64,000 nucleotides of DNA from Treponema sp. (lineage in GTDB: Bacteria; Spirochaetota; Spirochaetia; Treponematales; Treponemataceae): positions 1 through 64,000 of the forward strand of contig PDOP01000035.1 in the NCBI GenBank assembly GCA_002749205.1, read 5' to 3'. Under the pieces are notes generated by a model. The model made no database searches. It saw nothing but the letters and a program-made list of their open reading frames with translations, and had not been told where the DNA came from. This document shows positions 26,219-33,324 of the stretch, piece by piece. Made by a program: the position numbers and the translations under genes. Numbering within the stretch: position 1 is the stretch's first letter; every line of letters starts with the position of its first letter.

Positions 26219-27424
26219 TTATGATTCTGTCAAAATGTTAATCGCAACAAAATACTTAAAAAGCGAAACTTTAGTTGACTCAAAACCAACCCTGTAAAGT
26301 GTATCATCATGATAGAATTCAAACTTCTCTTTATTTTGAATATTTAGACCTTTAATGTCTTTAATCAAAAATTTTTTGCGAGAAGTTTCTGTTCCGTTTT
26401 CAATACAGGTAAATATAAGAGCTTCTTTTGTCAAGATAAAATCTCCCGAAAAAAGAGGCTCAAGCGGACTCGCTTTGTAGCCAATATGAAAATCCGCATT
26501 TTTATCTTTGAAAATTACATCTGTTACATTGGGTTTCGCATTTATAAAACCAAGCGTAAATTCTTTTTGCCACTCGTTTTGTAAATGCGGATTTTTAAAT
26601 ATCGGCTCGTCTTTATCTTTTTCAAAAAAACCGTACCTGCTCATAATAACCGAATAACCGCAACTTTTGCAAAAAAACTTATCATCATCCGATTCAAGCG
26701 AAGCAACTGTCTTACACTTGGGGCAAACATACAAAAGTTGCTCCAAATCCTCGGCAGGTCTTTTGCCGTAAAATTCTGTCATCACATTAGACTGATATTC
26801 GTACTCATTAAAACGCAGATGTTCTTTTATAATTTGCAACATTTCTTCTTCGGGTAAATTTTTAACCTCATCGGCAGTCAATAACAGGGTGTAATCTATC
26901 AAAATTTTGCCGCGCCGTTTATATTTTGCCCATCTGGGTAAAGACAAAAAACCGCCCTTGATTTTAGCACCAACAAGCGGAACACCCATTTTTTTTATCA
27001 ACTTTGCGGTAGTTTCAATTATTTCGATACTTGCGCCGTCAAAGCTGCGCCTGCCTTCGGGGAAAAGCCCGATAGAGCCGCCGTTTTTTGATGTGCGCAA
27101 AACATTGATTAAACTCAAACGGTCTTCCATAAACTTAGTTTTTGGTATAGACCCGAGCCACTTCATAACATTTTTTAAAATCTTACTTCTAAAAATATTG
27201 TCGGAAGTGATGTATTGGATTTTTTGCTTTAAAGGGTATGCAATAATAAAAGGATCCCAAAAACCTACATGATTACAGATTAAAGTTATAGGCCCCTTAA
27301 CTTTTCGTACCTCTTTATAATTCTCGTATTTTATATTATATTTCAACGACAAAAAAAAGCATAAACACTTTGCTACAACACCGTAAATAAAACCATTTAC
27401 TTTAATATATGAATTTTTTTTCAA
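26219..27424 (-). CDS. PlsC-type acyltransferase with zinc ribbon and C-terminal domain
   Basis: 401 residues. Residues 30-210 are a lysophospholipid acyltransferase domain with the HX4D motif as NHVGFWDPF and the FPEGRRS motif. The C-terminal half is unusual for PlsC: a zinc ribbon (CPKC, then CKSC about 17 residues later, near residues 235-260) and a final beta-rich domain that resembles a GRAM/PH-like fold. The start codon is TTG (27422-27424), preceded by GAGG. It lies 10 bp after the GNAT-like gene, so the two acyl enzymes form an operon. It is a membrane-associated enzyme; the acceptor is unknown. Confidence 0.83.
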   Translation of the reverse strand: MKKNSYIKVNGFIYGVVAKCLCFFLSLKYNIKYENYKEVRKVKGPITLICNHVGFWDPFIIAYPLKQKIQYITSDNIFRSKILKNVMKWLGSIPKTKFMEDRLSLINVLRTSKNGGSIGLFPEGRRSFDGASIEIIETTAKLIKKMGVPLVGAKIKGGFLSLPRWAKYKRRGKILIDYTLLLTADEVKNLPEEEMLQIIKEHLRFNEYEYQSNVMTEFYGKRPAEDLEQLLYVCPKCKTVASLESDDDKFFCKSCGYSVIMSRYGFFEKDKDEPIFKNPHLQNEWQKEFTLGFINAKPNVTDVIFKDKNADFHIGYKASPLEPLFSGDFILTKEALIFTCIENGTETSRKKFLIKDIKGLNIQNKEKFEFYHDDTLYRVGFESTKVSLFKYFVAINILTES

Positions 27425-27434
27425 AACAGCCTCA

Positions 27435-28127
27435 TTATTTAAATTTTTGTTTTTTCAATACATCGTACATGTGGACCAAAAAAGTAGGAATCTTGGAATT
27501 TTCAGCATACTTAGATGAATCAAAATAACCTGCCCTTGAAGGCATTCCGTTTAAACTGGGGTCATTAAAAATATAGCCGTTAGAATAATCAAACCCTAAC
27601 CTCTCTCTAAAACGAATATCTTCAGGAATATCTCTTGAAACCTGCCAATAATGAACCTTATTAAAATAATTGCCTATAATAAAAGCCACACCGCAAAGAT
27701 TAAGCAACCCCTTTCTAATTCTGCCCTCCGGCGATAAAACCAGCTTTGTAAACTCAAGAACACTGTCAATATTAAAAAACGGATGTTTAAGCTTAACCTT
27801 TTTCTCTATCTCCATAGCGAGCTTCTTAAAACGACGAGTTCTGGTATTCAATGTTAAGGTGCCAAGCATCTTATCCTTCTCATACAAGCCCAAAATCACT
27901 GAATCCGTATCCCGCTCTAAAATCATCGACTCAGGCCGGTCTTTATACATATCCAAAAAACCTGACTCAACCAAACCTGCATATCTTAACTGCACAACTT
28001 TTTTATAATCATCAGTTAGCGGATAGACCCTCTTAACAGACATCGTTTGGTCGACTCTAACCATTTTCTTATAATGCGAATTCCAAAACTTTTCATCTAT
28101 ATTATACCAATTTACATCATTATTCAT
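27435..28127 (-). CDS. GNAT-fold N-acyltransferase, FeeM/OlsB-like (tentative)
   Basis: A 230-residue protein with a pattern like long-chain N-acyl amino acid synthases and autoinducer synthases: a KKVVQLRYAGLVESGFLD segment, MILERDTDSVILGLYEKDKMLGTLTL (acidic then beta strands), and VLEFTKLVLSPEGRIRKGLLN, where such enzymes have conserved Glu/Arg residues. It is co-transcribed with a PlsC-type acyltransferase, the arrangement seen for OlsB-OlsA in aminolipid synthesis. I infer N-acylation of an amine or amino acid; a different acetyltransferase function is possible. It has its own promoter (28147-28175) and a GAGGG site. Confidence 0.6.
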   Translation of the reverse strand: MNNDVNWYNIDEKFWNSHYKKMVRVDQTMSVKRVYPLTDDYKKVVQLRYAGLVESGFLDMYKDRPESMILERDTDSVILGLYEKDKMLGTLTLNTRTRRFKKLAMEIEKKVKLKHPFFNIDSVLEFTKLVLSPEGRIRKGLLNLCGVAFIIGNYFNKVHYWQVSRDIPEDIRFRERLGFDYSNGYIFNDPSLNGMPSRAGYFDSSKYAENSKIPTFLVHMYDVLKKQKFK

Positions 28128-28146
28128 AATAAACCCTCTAAACTAA

Positions 28147-28175
28147 ATAATACACTATAAAAACTGATTTGTCAA
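28147..28175 (-). promoter_or_regulatory. Promoter of the acyltransferase pair
   Basis: On the minus strand TTGACA, a 17-bp spacer and TATTAT give a leader of about 13 nt containing GAGGG before the ATG at 28127. Confidence 0.7.
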
Positions 28176-28297
28176 TTAAAAAAATACAATTTAAAAAGGG
28201 CGCATCCCTTCGTTACACTTCGGGTCGGAGAGCTTCGGACTTTCGGCTCTTCGCCTTCGACTAAAACCGAGCCTAAAATTATCGGCACGGTTTTATT

Positions 28298-28330
28298 TTG
28301 CAAGCGGGTTTTTAATAAACCCGCTTGCAA
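28298..28330. terminator. Perfect hairpin in a GC-rich intergenic patch
   Basis: TTGCAAGCGGGTTT pairs with AAACCCGCTTGCAA around a 5-nt loop. It lies in a patch (28195-28350) rich in TTCGG and CTTCG words, downstream of the small GNAT gene on the minus strand. No T-tract follows at once. Confidence 0.5.
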
Positions 28331-28374
28331 TCCTCCGCATTCCTTGCGCGGATAAAAAAACCAATCATTAAAAT

Positions 28375-28653
28375 TTAATCGGTATAAAGTACATCTTTAT
28401 ACTCATCATGCTTTTCGAACCACTTTACGGCATACGAGCAAACGGGTTTTATTTTTTTATTTTTTCTTTTTGCAAATTCCACAACTTCTTTCATCAAATC
28501 AGATGCTATCCCCTGTCCGCGTAACAAACGGTTTACAAAAGTGCTTTTAAGCTCAAGAACATCTTCAGAAACCTCAGGAAAAGTAATTTCGGCAATAACC
28601 GAGCCTATTTCATTTGTAGAATATATCCTGTCTTCTTCATATATAAATTCCAT
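28375..28653 (-). CDS. Small GNAT acetyltransferase, YjdJ-like
   Basis: A 92-residue single-domain GNAT of the short type. The acetyl-CoA loop is seen as LLRGQGIASDLMKEVVEFAKRKN, followed by KPVCSYAVKWFEKH, the end signature of the YjdJ-like family. The substrate is not known for this family. GAGGT precedes its ATG. It stands between the acyltransferase operon and fic, all on the minus strand, but with gaps that suggest separate transcription. Confidence 0.85.
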   Translation of the reverse strand: MEFIYEEDRIYSTNEIGSVIAEITFPEVSEDVLELKSTFVNRLLRGQGIASDLMKEVVEFAKRKNKKIKPVCSYAVKWFEKHDEYKDVLYTD

Positions 28654-28743
28654 AAAAACCTCACCAATAATAAACTAAACTACCCCGAATTATTGTATGC
28701 GATATACTGAAAATATACAAGGTATTGTTTACTATATTAAAGC

Positions 28744-29466
28744 TCAATATTTGATTTCAAAATAATCTAAAATTGCTTTATATTTATCTTGTGCAGACAA
28801 GCATGTATCCAATAAATAACCTTTTGTATTTAAATATTCCGATAAACCCCGATAGTAAAAAAATTTATATTCATCTTCAATGATAAAAGGAACGATATTA
28901 CTTCTTAAACATTCCTTAAACATAATTAAGCGGCCAACTCTGCCGTTACTGTCTTGGAAAGGGTGAATTCTCTCAAACTTAAAATGAAAATCTACAATAT
29001 CCTCAAAAGTTATGTTTGACTTTTTATTATATTCTGACAGCAACATAGACATTTGCGCATTAACATTTTCAGGAAGACAAGTTTCAATTCCGCCAACAAT
29101 ATTTGCTCTTGATTTATATGCTCCTAAATTGAACCATTTTTTTCTTGAATCACTTGTATTTATTTTTAATATTTGATGAATTTTTTTTATTTGGAGTTCT
29201 GACAACTGTTCATGAGCGACATCAAGCATATAGTCAAAACAAGAAAAATGATTTACTGTTTCAATAATATCGTCAACATTTGCAGTTTCATTTCCGGCTT
29301 CCATAAACAGTGTATTTGTTTCATAAATATATCGTGTTTGTTCTTCCGACAATTTAGAACCTTCTATTTTATTTGTGTTAAAAGTAAGTTTTATTTGTGT
29401 TTGATGATATAACCTGCCCTTAACTTTATCATTTTTTTCTTGAAGTAAAATTTTTAAAATACTCAT
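28744..29466 (-). CDS. Fic domain AMPylase/protein-modifying enzyme
   Basis: A 240-residue Fic protein. The active-site motif is HPFQDSNGRVGR (near residue 168), with Ser in place of the usual Gly before N-G-R. An N-terminal TNKIEG (near residue 32) fits the inhibitory helix motif [ST]xxxE[GN], so it is probably self-inhibited. Such proteins transfer AMP or another nucleotide part to target proteins. There is no antitoxin partner gene adjacent. It has a promoter directly before the ATG (29472-29500), which predicts a leaderless mRNA. Targets cannot be inferred. Confidence 0.9.
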   Translation of the reverse strand: MSILKILLQEKNDKVKGRLYHQTQIKLTFNTNKIEGSKLSEEQTRYIYETNTLFMEAGNETANVDDIIETVNHFSCFDYMLDVAHEQLSELQIKKIHQILKINTSDSRKKWFNLGAYKSRANIVGGIETCLPENVNAQMSMLLSEYNKKSNITFEDIVDFHFKFERIHPFQDSNGRVGRLIMFKECLRSNIVPFIIEDEYKFFYYRGLSEYLNTKGYLLDTCLSAQDKYKAILDYFEIKY

Positions 29467-29471
29467 ATTTT

Positions 29472-29500
29472 ATTTTATCATTTAATTCATTTATTATCAA
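29472..29500 (-). promoter_or_regulatory. Promoter implying a leaderless fic mRNA
   Basis: On the minus strand TTGATA, a 17-bp spacer and TAAAAT end 5 nt before the ATG at 29466. No ribosome site. Confidence 0.5.
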
Positions 29501-29656
29501 TGTGCTTTTAAAAGTAACGCACCGTTGCAAGCATCTCGGTAGCACCCGAGTTTTAGGCAAACAAACACTCATAAAGCAAAGCTCTCTTAAAATGTCTGCA
29601 ATAGGAATATTTTCAGAAAACCGGCGTATTTTACATTCCCCTTTGTCTGATTTTAA

Positions 29657-29765
29657 GTTCGCCGTTATCCTTTTGCTCGATTACTGTAATTAAGAATAGA
29701 CCTTTGCACGGAGTAAAAAGCGTCTATTATTTTTTTAAGAAAAGAGCAAAAGATTTAAGGCGAAC
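29657..29765 (+). repeat. Dispersed inverted repeat, family A, copy 5
   Basis: The left arm GTTCGCC..TATCCTTTTGCTC pairs with GAGCAAAAGATTTAAGGCGAAC. The inner pair is AATAGAC..GTCTATT. The gap 29467-29903 also contains the perfect hairpin at 29780-29813, and no gene. Confidence 0.78.
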
Positions 29766-29779
29766 GAGGGGGTTTAGAG

Positions 29780-29813
29780 CGTGAGAGTTTATCGCTAGCG
29801 AGAAACTCTCACG
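29780..29813. repeat. Perfect hairpin CGTGAGAGTTT/AAACTCTCACG
   Basis: An 11-bp stem with an inner palindrome CGCTAGCG, 90 bp before the YdjI-like gene. It has no T-tract. It could be a regulator site or part of a repeat. Confidence 0.5.
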
Positions 29814-29903
29814 ATAAAAAAATTAAAAATCGTTTATTTTAATTGAAAATACAAATCTTTTGATGTATAATACTTGTATAGATTTTAATTCAAGGAGATT
29901 AAT

Positions 29904-31094
29904 ATGGGAATTATTGCGGCTGCGACAGGAGCGATTGGCGGAGGCCTTGCAGACCAGTGGCTTGAAGTTATTGAAGCAGATAATATGGGTGAAGGAGTTG
30001 TTTTGACAAAGGGAATTGCCGTACATAGAAATGAAAAGCGAAATAAAAATCGCAAAGGTACGGATAATATAGTTTCGGACGGCTCGATTATTCATGTAAA
30101 TCAAAATCAGTTTATGATGCTTTTGGACGGCGGGGCTATTGTAGATTATACGGCAGAGCCCGGTTATTTTAAGGTTGACAATTCTTCAAATCCGTCATTG
30201 TTTAACGGCAAGCTCGGCGAAAGTGTTAAAGAAACTTTTTCGCGTGTTAAGTTCGGCGGTGTACCTTCATCAAAGCAAGAGGTGTTTTTTGTAAACTTGC
30301 AGGAAATCAAGGGAATTAAATTCGGCACTCCAAGCCCGTTAAACTATTTCGACAATTTTTACAATGCCGAATTGTTTTTAAGAACATTTGGGAATTATTC
30401 AATCAAAATTACCGACCCCATAAAATTTTTCAAAGAAGCTTGTCCGCGTGATGCAGAGGCTGTTCACATTGATGAAATAAACGAGCAGTACTTATCCGAG
30501 TTTTTGGAAGCATTACAGACTGCAATGAATAAGATGTCCATCGAGGGGACAAGAATTTCTCATATACCTTCAAAAGGCAAGGAATTAAGCGACCACATGT
30601 CGGAAATTTTGGATACAGACTGGAAAGAAAAGCGAGGCATGGAAGTTCTTTCGGTCGGCATTGCAAGTATTTCTTATGATGATGAGTCAAAAGAGCTTAT
30701 AAATATGCGCAACAAGGGCGCTATGCTCGGCGATGCTTCAATCCGCGAGGGCTTTGTACAAGGCTCGGTTGCACGAGGTTTGGAAGCTGCAGGCTCAAAC
30801 GAAGCAGGTGCCGGTATGGCATTTATGGGCATGGGCATGGGCATGAATGCAGGCGGTAATTTCATGGGGCAGGCAAGCCAAAACAATATGCAGCAAATGC
30901 AACAACAGCAAAATGCTCAACAACAATCTCAAAATGCCGGCGGTTGGTTCTGCACAGAATGCGGAAACAAAAACTCCGGCAAATTCTGCGGGCAATGCGG
31001 GAAACCAAAACCTGCGGGAAACGGATGTCCTTCATGCGGTGCCGCCATTAAAGCAGGAAGTAAATTCTGCTCTGAATGCGGCTCTAAACTTTAA
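29904..31094 (+). CDS. SPFH-domain, double zinc-ribbon protein, YdjI-like
   Basis: 396 residues. The first 290 form an SPFH/band 7-type domain of the so-called virion-core-like group (ATGAIGGGLADQWLEVIEAD, then NYSIKITDPIKFF). A Met/Gly/Gln-rich linker follows (about 300-345). The C-terminus has two zinc ribbons (CTECGNKNSGKFCGQCG and CPSCGAAIKAGSKFCSECG). This matches YdjI of the Bacillus subtilis pspA-ydjGHI operon. Proteins of this type act at the membrane in envelope stress. An AAGGAG site precedes the ATG. The YdjG-like and YdjH-like genes follow on the same strand. Confidence 0.85.
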   Translation: MGIIAAATGAIGGGLADQWLEVIEADNMGEGVVLTKGIAVHRNEKRNKNRKGTDNIVSDGSIIHVNQNQFMMLLDGGAIVDYTAEPGYFKVDNSSNPSLFNGKLGESVKETFSRVKFGGVPSSKQEVFFVNLQEIKGIKFGTPSPLNYFDNFYNAELFLRTFGNYSIKITDPIKFFKEACPRDAEAVHIDEINEQYLSEFLEALQTAMNKMSIEGTRISHIPSKGKELSDHMSEILDTDWKEKRGMEVLSVGIASISYDDESKELINMRNKGAMLGDASIREGFVQGSVARGLEAAGSNEAGAGMAFMGMGMGMNAGGNFMGQASQNNMQQMQQQQNAQQQSQNAGGWFCTECGNKNSGKFCGQCGKPKPAGNGCPSCGAAIKAGSKFCSECGSKL

Positions 31095-31096
31095 AC

Positions 31097-31211
31097 GAGG
31101 AAATTGCAAAAGTCAGACGAGTTTTGCAATTTTTTCTTAAAATATACCAAAAAGCGCAATGAAATGAGCTTATTTAAAAGGTGCTTTTAAAAGTAACTCA
31201 ACTTTTAAAAG
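31097..31211 (+). repeat. Composite hairpin element, family C, copy 2
   Basis: The first hairpin has the stem AAATTGCAAAA/TTTTGCAATTT with the loop GTCAGACGAG (31101-31132) and a T-tract. Then come AATGAAATGAGCTTATTT and a second hairpin CTTTTAAAAGT/ACTTTTAAAAG (31184-31194 with 31201-31211). It lies between the YdjI-like and YdjG-like genes. Confidence 0.68.
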
Positions 31212-31236
31212 AGATTCAAACATTTTTACGGAGACA

Positions 31237-32286
31237 ATGATGAGTGTTGAAAACTATAAATGCCCCGGTTGCGGAGCTCCCGTTGTTTTTAAACCGGAAC
31301 TTGGCGGATTTAAATGTAATTACTGTTACAGTACCTTTACCGAAGAAGAAATAACCAAGCATTTTAAGGAGTTATCCGATTCTGAATCGGAGGCCGAAGA
31401 AGTTGTCGCAGGTGAAGGTGAAATAAAGCAGTATTCTTGCAGTAATTGCGGTGCACAGGTTGTTGCAGGCGATACTTCAACTACGGCTTTTTGCTATTAC
31501 TGCCACAGCCCTGTTGTAATAACGGCAAGACTAAAGGGCAAATTTAAGCCTGACAGAATTATACCGTTTAAGATTAACAAAGAAGAGGCAGTACAAACTT
31601 TTTTGAAATGGGCAAAGGGTAAAAAGTTTGTGCCGAGAGATTTTACAAGCACAATGCAGCAGGAAAAAATAAGCGGTATTTACTTGCCGTACTGGACCGG
31701 CGATGTTGTTGCAGACATTGACTATCACGCAATTGGCAATTCGGTGTCAGTGAGCAGAAGCGGAAGCACGGAATACACGACAACGAAAAAGTTCCAAATA
31801 GACCGCACGGGAAAAGCCGAAATCAATAATATACAGGAAATTGCTTTCAGCAAAATTGACAGAAATCTTTTAAACGGTATTACTCCCTTTGAAGAAGAAG
31901 AGGAAAAAGAATTTTCGGCGGGTTACATGGCGGGCTTTTTTTCCGAGCAGTATGATATTGATGAAGAGCATATCAATCCCGAAATAATGACCAGAGCAAA
32001 ACAAAACACACTGAGCATGATTCAAAACTCGATAGAATGCGGCAGTCTTGAAGATGTAGAAGACAACACAAATTATGAACTTCGTGATATGCGATACACA
32101 CTTCTGCCGTCATGGATTTTAACCTATCTTTACAAAGGCAAAACATATGTCTTTGCAATCAACGGGCAAACCGGAAAAGCAAACGGCGAATTGCCATTGA
32201 GTAAGCCGAAACTATGGTTCTCTGCATTGAGAATTGCGGCTATTATCGCCACTGCTCTATTATTGGGAGGACGATTTATATGGTAA
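31237..32286 (+). CDS. Double zinc-ribbon membrane protein, YdjG-like
   Basis: 349 residues. Two treble-clef or TFIIB-type zinc ribbons open the protein (CPGCGAP with CNYCYSTF, and CSNCGAQ with CYYCHSP). A beta-rich middle region with KPDRIIPFKINKEEA and FVPRDFTSTM follows, and a C-terminal transmembrane helix (ALRIAAIIATALLLGG). This corresponds to YdjG of B. subtilis. Two ATGs adjoin; the second (31240) has better spacing from GGAG. The end overlaps the YdjH-like start by 7 bp. It is probably a membrane anchor of an SPFH complex. Confidence 0.82.
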   Translation: MMSVENYKCPGCGAPVVFKPELGGFKCNYCYSTFTEEEITKHFKELSDSESEAEEVVAGEGEIKQYSCSNCGAQVVAGDTSTTAFCYYCHSPVVITARLKGKFKPDRIIPFKINKEEAVQTFLKWAKGKKFVPRDFTSTMQQEKISGIYLPYWTGDVVADIDYHAIGNSVSVSRSGSTEYTTTKKFQIDRTGKAEINNIQEIAFSKIDRNLLNGITPFEEEEEKEFSAGYMAGFFSEQYDIDEEHINPEIMTRAKQNTLSMIQNSIECGSLEDVEDNTNYELRDMRYTLLPSWILTYLYKGKTYVFAINGQTGKANGELPLSKPKLWFSALRIAAIIATALLLGGRFIW

Positions 32287-33041
32287 ATAAAACAAAAAAA
32301 ATCTTGTTCATCGCATTATTGGCTTTAACCTTCGCCTCTTTATTCGCCGATGGAACTTCAAACAAGCTTTTAGTTGACAAGTCCAACTTTTTAACAGAAT
32401 CGCTTTTCAATGAAATAAATCAAATGCTTAAAGACTTTGCCGCAAAGGGTAAAACCGAGCTGGTTATTGTCTTAACTCCCGACACCGCAGATAAAACACC
32501 GGAAGCCTTCGCTGACGACTATTTTGACTACAACGGCTACGGCATCGGTGCAGAAAAAGAAGGAGCCTTACTCTTAATCGTAACAGGTGAAAACAGATAC
32601 GCCCATATTTCAACGCACGGCAGTAAAACTATTGACACCATAAGCGATGCACGCATAGAAAGTCTTTTAGACGCATTGATTGACGGAGGACTGAGTTACG
32701 GTGATTACGAAGAAGGGTTGAAAAGTTTCATTACCAAATTCGACGACTACATTTTTAACCGCCTTTCATTTGTAGAAGCCCTTGCAGGAATGGGTGCCGC
32801 CGCTTTGGCATTTGTAAAAAGATTTTTCGGCACAAAAAAGAAATACAAACTAAAAGAAGCCGCCCCTCAATACAATACGGCAAAAAACGCATTCTCCGCA
32901 TTAAACGACTTCGAAGACAAACTAATCTCAAAAAACACTGTCAGTCGAATTATACAAACAAGTTCAAGCAGTGGTGGTGGAAGCTCAACGCACACATCAT
33001 CGAGCGGAGAAACCCATGGTGGCGGTGGAAGAAGTTTTTAA
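32280..33041 (+). CDS. TPM-domain protein, YdjH-like
   Basis: About 253 residues. An N-terminal hydrophobic signal or anchor (KKILFIALLALTFASLFA) is followed by a TPM (YgcG/Psb32) domain at residues 28-150, with LVDKSNFLTESLFNEINQML and GIGAEKEGALLLIVTGENRYAH, and ends with a Ser/Gly-rich tail (GGGGRSF) that is usual for this family. The ATG at 32280 lies in a GGGAGG context and overlaps the upstream gene. It completes the ydjI-ydjG-ydjH set. A hairpin follows at 33051. Confidence 0.85.
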   Translation: MVNKTKKILFIALLALTFASLFADGTSNKLLVDKSNFLTESLFNEINQMLKDFAAKGKTELVIVLTPDTADKTPEAFADDYFDYNGYGIGAEKEGALLLIVTGENRYAHISTHGSKTIDTISDARIESLLDALIDGGLSYGDYEEGLKSFITKFDDYIFNRLSFVEALAGMGAAALAFVKRFFGTKKKYKLKEAAPQYNTAKNAFSALNDFEDKLISKNTVSRIIQTSSSSGGGSSTHTSSSGETHGGGGRSF

Positions 33042-33050
33042 GTAAGTTAT

Positions 33051-33078
33051 AAGAGTGTCAGCTAAAGCTGACACTCTT
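33051..33078 (+). terminator. Hairpin after the YdjH-like gene
   Basis: AAGAGTGTCAGCT pairs perfectly with AGCTGACACTCTT around a 2-nt loop. No long T-tract follows. It is likely the end of the ydjI-ydjG-ydjH transcript. Confidence 0.6.
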
Positions 33079-33087
33079 GCAACCCTC

Positions 33088-33196
33088 GAAGTGCTTGTAT
33101 CTTTTTGGCTTTACTTTTAAATCAGTGTCGGTGCTTTTCCTCTCGTCAAAGACCTTTGACTGAAAAACACAAACGCCAAAAAGGATACCGCACTTC
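33088..33196 (-). repeat. Dispersed inverted repeat, family A, copy 6
   Basis: The left arm GAAGTGC..TATCTTTTTGGC pairs with GCCAAAAAGGATACCGCACTTC. It directly follows the terminator hairpin of the YdjH-like gene, in a co-directional gap. Confidence 0.72.
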
Positions 33197-33260
33197 TTCA
33201 AAATCAGCAAAGCGTTCTTAAACAGACTCAGGTTTTCTTTTTTTTTCTAACGCAACAAAA

Positions 33261-33278
33261 ACAGGTTAAAGACAATTT
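33261..33278 (+). repeat. 18-bp word shared with position 82-99
   Basis: ACAGGTTAAAGACAATTT is identical to the stretch at 82-99. It lies just before the ABC-F promoter. Its origin is unknown. Confidence 0.4.
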
Positions 33279-33289
33279 CCTCTAAATTA

Positions 33290-33318
33290 TTGACAAAGTC
33301 TTTTTTTTATTGTATTCT
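33290..33318 (+). promoter_or_regulatory. Promoter implying a leaderless ABC-F mRNA
   Basis: TTGACA (33290-33295), a 17-bp spacer and TATTCT (33313-33318) end 6 nt before the ATG at 33325. No ribosome site. Confidence 0.6.
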
Positions 33319-33324
33319 GCGACT

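Noticed and set aside
26585..27272. Plus-strand frames opposite the PlsC-like gene
   Set aside because: Antisense shadows; the minus strand has the HX4D and zinc-ribbon motifs.
29502..29693. Small frame in the fic-ydjI gap
   Set aside because: It overlaps family A copy 5 and has no ribosome site.
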